A stretch of 6,037 nt of DNA from Rickettsiales bacterium (GTDB taxonomy: Bacteria > Pseudomonadota > Alphaproteobacteria > Rickettsiales > UBA998), in the NCBI GenBank assembly GCA_019749855.1, contig JAIEPI010000071.1, positions 1-6,037 on the forward strand, given 5' to 3'. The position numbers and the translations under genes are program-made. The notes beneath the pieces were generated by a model that saw only the letters and a program-made list of their open reading frames with translations, was not told where the DNA came from and searched no databases. Every line of letters starts with the position of its first letter. Positions within the stretch are counted from its first letter, which is position 1. Below, in pieces: positions 1-4,604 of the stretch.

Positions 1-125
1 AAAAGCACCGCAAAGAGAATCGCCAAAAATTGTGCGATGGAACTGAGTGTGCCGGCGAGACCGCCAAAGCCAAAAATGGCAGCAATGATGGCAAGAATAA
101 AGAATGTAATAGCGTAGCTTAGCAT
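1..125 (-). CDS. DUF1328 family small membrane protein (partial, C-terminus beyond window)
   Basis: Translating the minus strand from the ATG at 123-125 gives an uninterrupted frame of 41 codons to the window edge, beginning MLSYAITFFILAIIAAIFGF and continuing with GGLAGTLSSIAQFLAILFAV. This is the typical start of DUF1328 (YtjA-like) proteins, which are usually about 55-65 residues, so roughly 15-20 residues should lie outside. Two hydrophobic helices are visible, about residues 3-20 and 28-41, separated by a Gly-rich turn. A strong ribosome binding site (GGGAGG, complement of 131-136) sits 5 bases before the ATG and fixes the start. The biochemical role of the family is unknown; members are inner-membrane proteins often found with stress-induced genes. 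The gene is not closely linked to the lipoprotein gene upstream, which ends 113 bases away. Identification is firm; function is not. Confidence 0.88.
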   Translation of the reverse strand, partial: MLSYAITFFILAIIAAIFGFGGLAGTLSSIAQFLAILFAVL

Positions 126-148
126 AAAAACCTCCCTGTTATGCAGGT

Positions 149-187
149 ATGTACACTACATGATCTGTTATTAAATCACTGTAGTGT
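149..187. repeat. Two overlapping inverted repeats upstream of the DUF1328 gene
   Basis: Positions 149-161 read ATGTA-CAC-TACAT, a 5-bp inverted repeat with a 3-base centre. The ACACTACA at 153-160 is also perfectly complementary to TGTAGTGT at 180-187, giving an 8-bp inverted repeat with a 19-base spacer. Both lie 24-62 bases upstream of the DUF1328 start codon, where its promoter or 5' leader should be. They may be an operator for a dimeric regulator or a hairpin in the leader. No convincing -35/-10 pair was found on the minus strand here, so the role is open. Confidence 0.4.
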
Positions 188-237
188 GAAGCGCACGAAG
201 CATCAGCAGACCATTGGGCGACATGCCGCATGATGGC

Positions 238-828
238 TCAGCGCACTGGAGGATAGGGTGTGGTTGGTGACACCGGCATGGGCGTGGCGGAGGCTATCGG
301 TACGCCACCGGATGCCACATAGGCTGGGGTGGCAGGAATATAGCCGTTGCCATAGGCATAATAATAGACAGGAGGCGCCGTAGAAGTGGCTGCTCGCGCA
401 GTTGCGGCGGGCATGGCGGGCGCAGCAGAAGCAAGCGTGGGCGTCACTGCAACAGGGGCAGGGATGGTTGCGGGCGATGGAGTGACTCTCGATGCCAGCG
501 GTGCTGCTGCCGGTGGATTTCCTGCCTGTGGCGAGAGCTGTGCCAATTGGGCAGAATTTGGTTCACCTGATAACTGTTGAGGGGCTGACTGCGGTTTCCA
601 TAATGGCTCACCCAAATAGATATGACGCGGTTCTGTAACAATTCCTACTGCGCCACCCAGTCCCACGCCGGCCAGTGCCAGAGAAAACGGGCCGCCAATA
701 AATGCGCCAGTCACAGCACCTACGCCCGCACCTACGCCAGCTCCACTGACCATACGATCAGGCCATTGGCTGCCACAGGCGCTAAGCATGAGCGCGCACA
801 AGGGAAAAATGAGGCAATGTTTCTTCAT
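238..828 (-). CDS. Glycine-zipper outer-membrane lipoprotein with Pro/Ala-rich tail
   Basis: This 196-residue protein starts with a lipoprotein signal peptide (MKKHCLIFPLCALMLSACGS), with lipobox L15-S16-A17-C18 and Gly at +2, which favours outer-membrane sorting. Residues about 28-62 form a glycine zipper (SGAGVGAGVGAVTGAFIGG, then GVGLGGAVG), a motif that packs membrane helices. A short conserved-looking block follows (IYLGEPLW, 70-77). Residues 81-196 are a low-complexity Pro/Ala/Ser/Thr tail with a tyrosine-rich patch (YYYAYGNGY, 155-163), probably disordered and periplasmic. The first 77 residues resemble the 81-residue lipoprotein encoded just upstream, so the two are probably paralogues. 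The start is chosen because it gives the signal peptide, but the ribosome binding site is poor and a TATAAT lies only 5 bases before the ATG. Specific function is unknown; envelope structure or stress is an inference from the glycine zipper. Confidence 0.85.
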   Translation of the reverse strand: MKKHCLIFPLCALMLSACGSQWPDRMVSGAGVGAGVGAVTGAFIGGPFSLALAGVGLGGAVGIVTEPRHIYLGEPLWKPQSAPQQLSGEPNSAQLAQLSPQAGNPPAAAPLASRVTPSPATIPAPVAVTPTLASAAPAMPAATARAATSTAPPVYYYAYGNGYIPATPAYVASGGVPIASATPMPVSPTTPYPPVR

Positions 829-833
829 GCCTA

Positions 834-839
834 ATTATA
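834..839 (-). promoter_or_regulatory. Candidate -10 box of the 196-residue lipoprotein gene
   Basis: On the minus strand a perfect TATAAT ends 5 bases before the ATG at 826-828. Transcription from it would begin at about the A of the start codon, giving a leaderless mRNA. No good -35 box lies 16-18 bases upstream (best GATAAG or ATAAGT). A perfect TTGACA exists farther up at 891-896, but it has only a weak partner at normal spacing (TGAAAA). The true promoter is therefore uncertain. Confidence 0.3.
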
Positions 840-894
840 TAGCCTAATTTTAATGACTTATCGCCATTTTTTCACGCTTTGTCATCATAATGTC

Positions 895-926
895 AAAAAA
901 CTGCCTCAATCACTAAAACGCAGTCC
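895..926 (-). terminator. Probable weak rho-independent terminator of the 81-residue lipoprotein gene
   Basis: Reading the minus strand just past the stop codon at 927, ACTGC (complement of 920-924) pairs with GCAGT (complement of 900-904) across a 15-base loop. Two G-U pairs could extend the stem to 7. A run of T follows directly (complement of 895-900). The stem is short, so strength is doubtful. The same T run merges into a TTGACA (891-896) that could serve the next gene. Confidence 0.4.
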
Positions 927-1172
927 TTAGCGACGCCACACGGGGCGACCTAAATCAATGTCGTCCTGATCGGTCAGGCCGCCCGCTGCCGCACCGACTG
1001 CGCCGCCAATCACCGCACCGGTCACTGCGTCACCGCCCAGAATCGCGCCTCCCACCGCGCCAGCACCAGCGCCTATGCCGCCACCGCTCAGCGCTCGATC
1101 AGATTTGGTGTTTCCACATGCACCTAGGGTGAGGGCGGCCACGCTAAGCAGTAAGGTGGTGAGTCGAAACAT
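927..1172 (-). CDS. Short glycine-zipper lipoprotein
   Basis: The product has 81 residues. It opens with a signal peptide and lipobox L16-G17-A18-C19 (MFRLTTLLLSVAALTLGACG) with Gly at +2, predicting an outer-membrane lipoprotein. Residues 29-65 are a glycine zipper (SGGGIGAGAGAVGGAILGG, then GAVIGGAVGAAAGG) able to form a tightly packed helical hairpin. The C-terminus is short and polar, ending IDLGRPVWRR. A ribosome binding site AGGAG (complement of 1179-1183) lies 6 bases before the ATG, and a good promoter is found farther upstream. The layout C-G...DR..SG.G.G.G..., a Gly-rich segment, then I.LG.P.W matches the larger lipoprotein encoded next, so gene duplication with tail gain or loss is likely. 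The family resembles the glycine-zipper lipoproteins of the 17-kDa antigen/OsmB type in general design, but I cannot assign a specific function. Confidence 0.86.
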   Translation of the reverse strand: MFRLTTLLLSVAALTLGACGNTKSDRALSGGGIGAGAGAVGGAILGGDAVTGAVIGGAVGAAAGGLTDQDDIDLGRPVWRR

Positions 1173-1218
1173 AGGGCACTCCTGTTGTATGATGGATTTG
1201 TACTATTGCATTTTTACG

Positions 1219-1247
1219 ATGATAAATTCACCCTGATACATAGACAA
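1219..1247 (-). promoter_or_regulatory. Sigma70-like promoter for the 81-residue lipoprotein gene
   Basis: On the minus strand TTGTCT (complement of 1242-1247, 4/6 to TTGACA) is followed after 17 bases by TATCAT (complement of 1219-1224, 5/6 to TATAAT). The predicted transcript would start near 1212 and have a leader of about 40 bases containing the AGGAG ribosome binding site. An 8-bp inverted repeat, ACGATGAT (1216-1223) and ATCATCGT (1261-1268), brackets the promoter, with one arm over the -10 box. Confidence 0.55.
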
Positions 1248-1346
1248 CGATTAATATAAGATCATCGTTCAGTTATCCATTGTGTCGTTGGGAAAATACG
1301 TCAGTGATCCATACGCATGGCGAGAGCGTTAAAACCCAGTTTCCGC

Positions 1347-1376
1347 TTGGCAATGGAGGATAAATGCCGCTATGGT
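1347..1376 (+). promoter_or_regulatory. Candidate promoter for the exported 136-residue protein
   Basis: TTGGCA (1347-1352, 5/6) and TATGGT (1371-1376, 4/6) are separated by 18 bases. A start near 1383 would leave a leader of about 15 bases carrying AAGGAG (1387-1392) before the ATG at 1398. This supports the internal ATG over the GTG/ATG-type starts farther upstream. The -10 match is modest. Confidence 0.35.
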
Positions 1377-1397
1377 AATACGAATCAAGGAGCACTC

Positions 1398-1808
1398 ATG
1401 CCTGCTATATGGAAAACATCTCTGCTGTGTCTCAGCATGTTAAGCGCAGCGTCTGTGCTCAATGCACAAACAGTGAGTGCTGATGAATCATCACTTCAGG
1501 CGCAGGCGCAGACACCGCTGATGGTCATCCGTTACAATCAGCCCAAGGTTTTTTACCAGCGCCAACTCTATAATGCTGTGTCGCGGGCAGTCGCCATTAA
1601 GTCCACCGTACTCTTTCAATTGGTCTCCTTTGTGCCGAGTACGGGCAATAACGTGCGCGACGAAGCGTTGCTCGCGCGCGCAGAGCAGCAAACCACGGCT
1701 TTCGTGAGGGATATGAATGCGATTGGCGTTCCGTCCGAGCGTATTCAGGTGCGTCGTGAAATCGTGAGCGATTCTCCACAACATGAAATTTATCTATACA
1801 TTGATTAA
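1398..1808 (+). CDS. Exported periplasmic protein with a degenerate OmpA-like C-terminal domain
   Basis: The frame is open from 1317, but the ATG at 1398 is preferred. It has AAGGAG 5 bases upstream and gives a clean Sec signal peptide (MPAIWKTSLLCLSMLSAASV, probable cleavage after LNA-23). The product is 136 residues, about 113 after cleavage. A short linker rich in Gln/Ala (31-40) precedes one folded domain. Residues 71-116, with VSFVPSTGNN (76-85), LLARA (91-95) and GVPSERI (110-116), match the order of landmarks in the OmpA peptidoglycan-binding fold (GYTDxxG, LSxRRA, GIPxxxI). Compared by eye, the ligand Asp is replaced by Pro80, whereas Arg94 may be kept. I infer an OmpA-like fold that has probably lost or changed its peptidoglycan contact. 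It lies divergent from the lipoprotein genes and is separated by a probable terminator from the next group. Exact function is unknown. Confidence 0.8.
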   Translation: MPAIWKTSLLCLSMLSAASVLNAQTVSADESSLQAQAQTPLMVIRYNQPKVFYQRQLYNAVSRAVAIKSTVLFQLVSFVPSTGNNVRDEALLARAEQQTTAFVRDMNAIGVPSERIQVRREIVSDSPQHEIYLYID

Positions 1809-1810
1809 TT

Positions 1811-1880
1811 ACACCCGCAGTGTCCGCACCTTAAGCGCCATATAGTTGCCTGATCAAATAGGGCAGGCGTGGGTGTTTTT
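1811..1880 (+). terminator. Probable terminator after the exported protein gene
   Basis: Immediately after the stop codon, ACACCC (1811-1816) can pair with GGGTGT (1871-1876), and a nested stem GCCTG (1848-1852)/CAGGC (1864-1868) lies within. An alternative pairing is CACC and CGCC (1827-1839) with GGCG and GGTG (1866-1875). All versions end at the T5 run 1876-1880. The T tract and overlapping pairings suggest rho-independent termination, but the structure is not a simple compact hairpin. Confidence 0.4.
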
Positions 1881-1883
1881 ATA

Positions 1884-1889
1884 TATAAT
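1884..1889 (+). promoter_or_regulatory. Candidate -10 box ahead of the CsbD-like/Pmp3/DUF883 gene group
   Basis: A perfect TATAAT lies in the A/T-rich stretch just after the T tract, 59 bases before the first start codon of the group at 1949. Nothing at 16-19 bases upstream resembles TTGACA (AGGGCA, GGGCAG and similar). If used, it would need an activator or an alternative sigma factor. Confidence 0.27.
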
Positions 1890-1948
1890 TAACGAATCTC
1901 TCTCTCAGCGCCATCGCATGCTTATGCCGTTTTGGACATGATGGCTCC

Positions 1949-2182
1949 ATGAATAGCACTAGCGCGACATATTTTTCTTCACGTGAGAACAGCCTCTCCG
2001 GCATCCGCTTTCGGCGTTACAGCGAGGCACTGCAAAAAGCATGGCGCCGTTTGACTAAAGAGGAAATCGAATGCGCGGGGACGAGTGGTTTTGAACTGGC
2101 TCGTCTGGTTGAGCTACGTCACGGTATCGCCAGACATGTGGCGCTTGAGCATATTCAGCACATGCAAGAAATTCATCTTTAA
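1949..2182 (+). CDS. Small soluble CsbD-like stress protein (divergent)
   Basis: The product has 77 residues, is hydrophilic and has no signal or membrane segment. After a Ser/Arg-rich N-terminus (1-24), residues 26-75 show a pattern like CsbD-family and related short stress proteins: an aromatic W32 followed by RLTKEEI (34-40), a Gly/Leu segment (FELARLVELRHGIARHVALE, 48-67), and a final helix. In typical relatives this reads W..LT..D/E......L...I....GI...A. The match is by eye and the N-terminus is not conserved, so family assignment is tentative. The start ATG has only a poor ribosome binding site (GGA at about 1934), and no in-frame ATG lies close upstream. It is first in a close same-strand group, 26 bases ahead of the Pmp3 gene. 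Its coding composition and good frame length support a real gene; molecular function is unknown. Confidence 0.65.
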   Translation: MNSTSATYFSSRENSLSGIRFRRYSEALQKAWRRLTKEEIECAGTSGFELARLVELRHGIARHVALEHIQHMQEIHL

Positions 2183-2208
2183 AAACACCTTAAAAACCGA
2201 GAACAATC

Positions 2209-2391
2209 ATGGATATCATCAAACTGTTAGCCGCCATATTCCTTCCACCTCTTGGGGTTTATTTGCAAGTGGGCCTTACCACTCAATTCTGGGTCAATTG
2301 CATCCTCACTCTGTTTGGATATGTGCCCGGCATCATTCACGCCGTTTATATCATTGCGACGCGCAGTGACCCCTTAACGACCAGCTACTAA
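2209..2391 (+). CDS. YqaE/Pmp3 family membrane proteolipid
   Basis: This 60-residue protein carries the family hallmark nearly intact: AAIFLPPLGVYLQVGL (8-23), then FWVNCILTLFGYVPGIIHAV (27-46). Two membrane helices, about 4-22 and 29-50, flank a short turn, and the tail is polar (TRSDPLTTSY). The length is typical for the family (50-60). Pmp3 proteins of yeast and plants affect membrane potential and salt or cold tolerance. Bacterial YqaE members are small inner-membrane proteins, often stress-induced, with unproven mechanism. The ribosome binding site is weak (GAGA, 2199-2202, 6 bases before the ATG), and translation may partly depend on coupling to the gene 26 bases upstream. It lies 27 bases before the DUF883 gene, consistent with one transcript. 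Family identity is secure. Confidence 0.95.
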   Translation: MDIIKLLAAIFLPPLGVYLQVGLTTQFWVNCILTLFGYVPGIIHAVYIIATRSDPLTTSY

Positions 2392-2418
2392 TCATATCAT
2401 CAACCACAGGAGAAAATA

Positions 2419-2742
2419 ATGACGACATCAAATCAAGAATTGCGTGACTTGCGCGCGGAAGTAAAACAATTGCGTGCATCTATCGCATCGGAAACCAGAA
2501 ATGGACATTTAAAACTCTCACGCTCTGACGTGGAAGAGTTCGCCAAGGATGTTGGCAATGACGCCCGTGAATTAGCACATAATGCAGGTGCTTCAATCCG
2601 TCAGGCATGGTCCAAAAGTCGTAATGCGGCTGTGGATGCCTACGGAGATTATGAAGCATCCGTTGCTCGCCATCCCCTGTCATCGACGGCATTGGCTTTT
2701 GCGGGAGGCTTATTATTGGCCGCTCTGATTCGCCGCCGCTAA
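2419..2742 (+). CDS. DUF883 (ElaB/YqjD-like) C-tail-anchored membrane protein
   Basis: The 107-residue product has a hydrophilic helical N-terminal part (1-84). Residues 5-25 have coiled-coil character (NQELRDLRAEVKQLRASIAS) and 33-80 form a long amphipathic helix. One C-terminal membrane helix (about 86-104, HPLSSTALAFAGGLLLAALI) is followed by RRR. This order, including the Arg-rich end, is that of DUF883. Escherichia coli members YqjD, ElaB and YgaM are stationary-phase, RpoS-dependent proteins that sit in the inner membrane by their C-terminus; YqjD binds ribosomes. That role here is inferred from the family. A good AGGAG (2408-2412) lies 6 bases before the ATG. The next gene begins 10 bases downstream with its ribosome binding site overlapping this stop codon, so the two are surely co-translated, as with yqjD-yqjE in E. 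coli. Confidence 0.93.
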   Translation: MTTSNQELRDLRAEVKQLRASIASETRNGHLKLSRSDVEEFAKDVGNDARELAHNAGASIRQAWSKSRNAAVDAYGDYEASVARHPLSSTALAFAGGLLLAALIRRR

Positions 2743-2752
2743 GGAGGTTGAT

Positions 2753-3343
2753 ATGTTTAAGATGCTGCTGGTGCAGCGTCTCGTTTTTGGTCTGGCGGGG
2801 TTGATCCTGCCAGACCAAAATGCGTTGGCGCTTCGTATTCGTCATACTGTCACCGCGATGCTTTTCGCGGTGATGGGGGGCATCATGTTTTCAGCTGCTG
2901 CTTTAGCAGGCCTTGGCACAATGTATTATTATTTTGTCGAACAAGGGGCTGATCCTTACGTGACGGCTGCTGGTATAGCGCTGGTCACGGTTTTGCTGGC
3001 TGTTGTTAGCATCCTGCGCGCTTATCATGCCATTGGCAATGTGACTCAGTTGAAAATGGGCAATGGACTTTTGGATGGTGGATTTTTGACAAAAAAATCA
3101 GCCAGTGAACCGCAAGGTATGGTGAGTGCCTTGGCATCAGCCTTTATGGAGGGGTTGATGGATAAATCAGAAACACACGCCACACCAGCGCCCCATATGA
3201 AACGGCGTAAACGCTATGGTCATGTCAATCATCATCAAGTGCAACCACAGCCCTATGTGAAGAATAGCGCCAATGAGTCTCCTGCGGATTCCGGCTTGAT
3301 TACGCGAGAGACGGAATATCCCTCTTCACAGGCAACACATTAA
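2753..3343 (+). CDS. Two-helix membrane protein, YqjE/holin-superfamily-III-like
   Basis: The product has 196 residues. A near-perfect AAGGAGG (2741-2747), 5 bases before the ATG, fixes the start. Residues 1-33 are amphipathic. Two strong membrane helices follow (about 34-60 and 70-92), then ILRAYHAIGNV and a short amphipathic segment (MVSALASAFMEGLMDKSE, 123-140). The tail 141-196 is polar and rich in His, Arg, Lys and Pro (HMKRRKRYGHVNHHQ, 148-162), probably cytosolic and disordered. Position right after a DUF883 gene and the two-helix core match the YqjE/phage-holin-3_6-like proteins that accompany YqjD. The long basic/His-rich tail is an addition relative to short YqjE proteins. Nothing phage-like surrounds it, so a lytic role is not supported. 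Assignment to the superfamily is by topology and context rather than by strong motifs. Confidence 0.82.
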   Translation: MFKMLLVQRLVFGLAGLILPDQNALALRIRHTVTAMLFAVMGGIMFSAAALAGLGTMYYYFVEQGADPYVTAAGIALVTVLLAVVSILRAYHAIGNVTQLKMGNGLLDGGFLTKKSASEPQGMVSALASAFMEGLMDKSETHATPAPHMKRRKRYGHVNHHQVQPQPYVKNSANESPADSGLITRETEYPSSQATH

Positions 3344-3459
3344 CACAAGACTTATGGGAAATTAACATCTGGCTTAGTGCTCACACATGGGAAGTTGAGT
3401 TTGCTCACAGTAGGTTTGCAACACTACTTAATTAAATTAATAAATCTGGAGTATATTTC
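3344..3459 (+). promoter_or_regulatory. Leader region of the entericidin gene with an 8-bp direct repeat
   Basis: This 116-base gap is unlike the tight spacing before it and probably holds a promoter. TGCTCACA occurs twice in direct orientation (3378-3385 and 3402-3409, 24 bases apart). The final 25 bases before the ribosome binding site are almost pure A/T (3420-3445). A weak pair TTGCAA (3416-3421) and TAATAA (about 3438-3443, spacing 16) is possible. No terminator for the upstream group is visible, so read-through is also possible. Confidence 0.3.
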
Positions 3460-3600
3460 ATGACACGTCCTATCATCTTACTAAGTATTATTGCGATGAA
3501 TCTGCTTGCGGCATGCAACACGGTGGAAGGCGTTGGTGAAGATGTCAAAGCTGGTGGCCACAAGCTGGAAAAAACAGCGGAAGAGAATAAAGGCTACTAA
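3460..3600 (+). CDS. Entericidin EcnA/EcnB family lipoprotein
   Basis: A short gene of 47 codons starts at ATG 3460 with GGAG (3448-3451) 8 bases upstream. The 46-residue product begins MTRPIILLSIIAMNLLAACN, a lipoprotein signal peptide with lipobox L16-A17-A18-C19. The mature part is 28 residues, NTVEGVGEDVKAGGHKLEK (20-38) then TAEENKGY. The run C-NT-x-x-G-x-G-x-D-x-K-x-x-G is the entericidin signature. In E. coli EcnB is a stationary-phase, membrane-active bacteriolytic lipoprotein and EcnA its proposed antidote; both look alike, so which type this is cannot be told, and no second copy lies in the window. In many Proteobacteria single copies occur as general stress lipoproteins. Asn at +2 does not suggest inner-membrane retention. 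A hairpin terminator follows 22 bases after the stop. Confidence 0.93.
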   Translation: MTRPIILLSIIAMNLLAACNTVEGVGEDVKAGGHKLEKTAEENKGY

Positions 3601-3621
3601 GCTATAGGCGATTATAATAAT

Positions 3622-3649
3622 GGGGGGATGCAAGTGCCATCCCCCCTTT
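3622..3649 (+). terminator. G/C-rich hairpin terminator after the entericidin gene
   Basis: GGGGGGATG (3622-3630) pairs perfectly with CATCCCCCC (3638-3646), a 9-bp stem with the 7-base loop CAAGTGC. TTT and then a C/T-rich stretch follow. The stem is very stable; the T tract is short (TTTCCCTCT), so termination may be incomplete. It separates the stress-gene group from the cytochrome genes. Confidence 0.7.
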
Positions 3650-3686
3650 CCCTCTGCACATGTTTTTAAGCAGTGCTTCGTTTCTA

Positions 3687-3715
3687 TAGACATCAGTGAG
3701 CGGTGCTCTTATAAA
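3687..3715 (+). promoter_or_regulatory. Sigma70-like promoter for the ccsB-ccsA operon
   Basis: TAGACA (3687-3692, 5/6 to TTGACA) and TATAAA (3710-3715, 5/6 to TATAAT) are separated by exactly 17 bases. The transcript would begin near 3722, just before the open frame of ccsB, whose first possible non-ATG start is at 3735. It lies downstream of the hairpin terminator, so the cytochrome genes form their own unit. Confidence 0.62.
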
Positions 3716-3734
3716 GTGATGACTGGCCCGTGGC

Positions 3735-4604
3735 GTGCCCAGCGGGCTGGTGAGCGTGCACGATAATGGTCATGCGCCGTTAACCTGTAGTCGTTCTGTC
3801 ATGACCCCCCCGCTGTTGCACGATATGGCTGTGCTTGCATCCTCTCGTATTATACGTCGTTTGTTGAGCCTGTTGGGTGCCTATCGCGCCTTCAATATCT
3901 TATGCCTATATGCGATGACGTTGTTGGTATTGGGCACGGTGGCTCAACGATGGGTGGGGCTTTTACAAGCGCAGGAGACTTATTTCGAGAGCTGGTTTTT
4001 CTGGTTTTATCATATGCCACTCCCCGCCATGCGCCTGATTCTTGCCTTAATGGCAATCAATCTGCTGGCGCGCATGCTGATGATGCCGCTGACACTGGCG
4101 AAGGGAGGCTTATGGCTCGCGCATGTTGCAGCGTTGATGTTGATGCTGGGGGGTGTCATGGCCGGTATTGGGCGGCAGGAGCATTTCATGCTGATCCCTG
4201 AAGGACAAAGCACCTCCTCGCTATATGCCTATGACGAAGAGCGTGGTGATGATTTTAAGCGGAGCTTTACAACACCCGTCAGCCACTTGCCCTTCCGCCT
4301 TTCCCTGAAGGATGTTGTCAAGGAAACACATACCGGTACGGAGCAGGCGAAGGAATATCGCTCGGAATTAATCATTGATGATGCGGGCCTAATGCTGCCG
4401 GTGAAATTACAGATGAATGAGCCACTGCGTTATCGCGGCTATACATTCTATCAATCCTCTTATTTGCAGAGCGAAGAAAAAGAAGCGACCATTCTGGCGG
4501 TGAAGAAATCAGGATTCTGGCTCTATCCCTATCTGGCAACGGCGATGCTGGCGCTCGGTCTGGGGTGGCATGCCTGGTCACGCAGGCAGGGTCATTCCGC
4601 ATGA
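3735..4604 (+). CDS. ccsB: CcsB/ResB, System II cytochrome c maturation protein
   Basis: With CcsA, this protein forms the System II complex that carries haem across the membrane and attaches it to apocytochrome c CXXCH motifs. From GTG 3735 the product has 289 residues. There are four membrane segments: about 53-73, 98-118, 126-146 and 262-280. A periplasmic domain (147-261) contains the family patterns PFRLSLKDVV (186-195), EYRSELIIDD (207-216) and EPLRYRGYTFYQSSY (229-243), which are highly typical of ResB. His130 in the third helix is the best candidate for the transmembrane haem ligand. At 260-290 residues it is the short ResB form rather than the 450-600-residue form. The start is unsure: GTG 3735, ATG 3801 and ATG 3825 (259 residues) are all in frame and none has a clear ribosome binding site. 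The region before Met31 shows no family pattern. The stop overlaps the next ATG (ATGA at 4601-4604). Confidence 0.92.
   Translation: MPSGLVSVHDNGHAPLTCSRSVMTPPLLHDMAVLASSRIIRRLLSLLGAYRAFNILCLYAMTLLVLGTVAQRWVGLLQAQETYFESWFFWFYHMPLPAMRLILALMAINLLARMLMMPLTLAKGGLWLAHVAALMLMLGGVMAGIGRQEHFMLIPEGQSTSSLYAYDEERGDDFKRSFTTPVSHLPFRLSLKDVVKETHTGTEQAKEYRSELIIDDAGLMLPVKLQMNEPLRYRGYTFYQSSYLQSEEKEATILAVKKSGFWLYPYLATAMLALGLGWHAWSRRQGHSA

Noticed and set aside
211..236. Small palindrome CATGC-C-GCATG after the 196-residue lipoprotein gene as a terminator
   Set aside because: The stem is only 5 bp and no T run follows in the direction of transcription.
386..641. Open frames on both strands inside the 196-residue lipoprotein gene
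   Set aside because: They arise from the Pro/Ala-rich repetitive coding sequence, show no family pattern, and overlap a gene with a clear signal peptide and lipobox.
1317..1397. In-frame upstream extension of the exported protein gene
   Set aside because: The extension would put 27 polar residues before the signal peptide, while the ATG at 1398 has a good AAGGAG at the right distance.
126..1948. General-stress ECF sigma (EcfG-type, GGAAC...GTT) promoters ahead of the stress genes
   Set aside because: No GGAAC with a correctly spaced GTT was found in the intergenic regions; the few GGAAC occurrences fall inside coding sequence.
2480..2845. 121-codon minus-strand open frame across the DUF883 and holin-like genes
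   Set aside because: It lies antisense to two well-supported genes, has no ribosome binding site that stands out, and its translation shows no recognisable domain.
2753..3600. Holin-like protein plus entericidin as a prophage lysis cassette
   Set aside because: There is no endolysin, spanin or structural phage gene nearby, and the DUF883 neighbour and families point to chromosomal stress genes.
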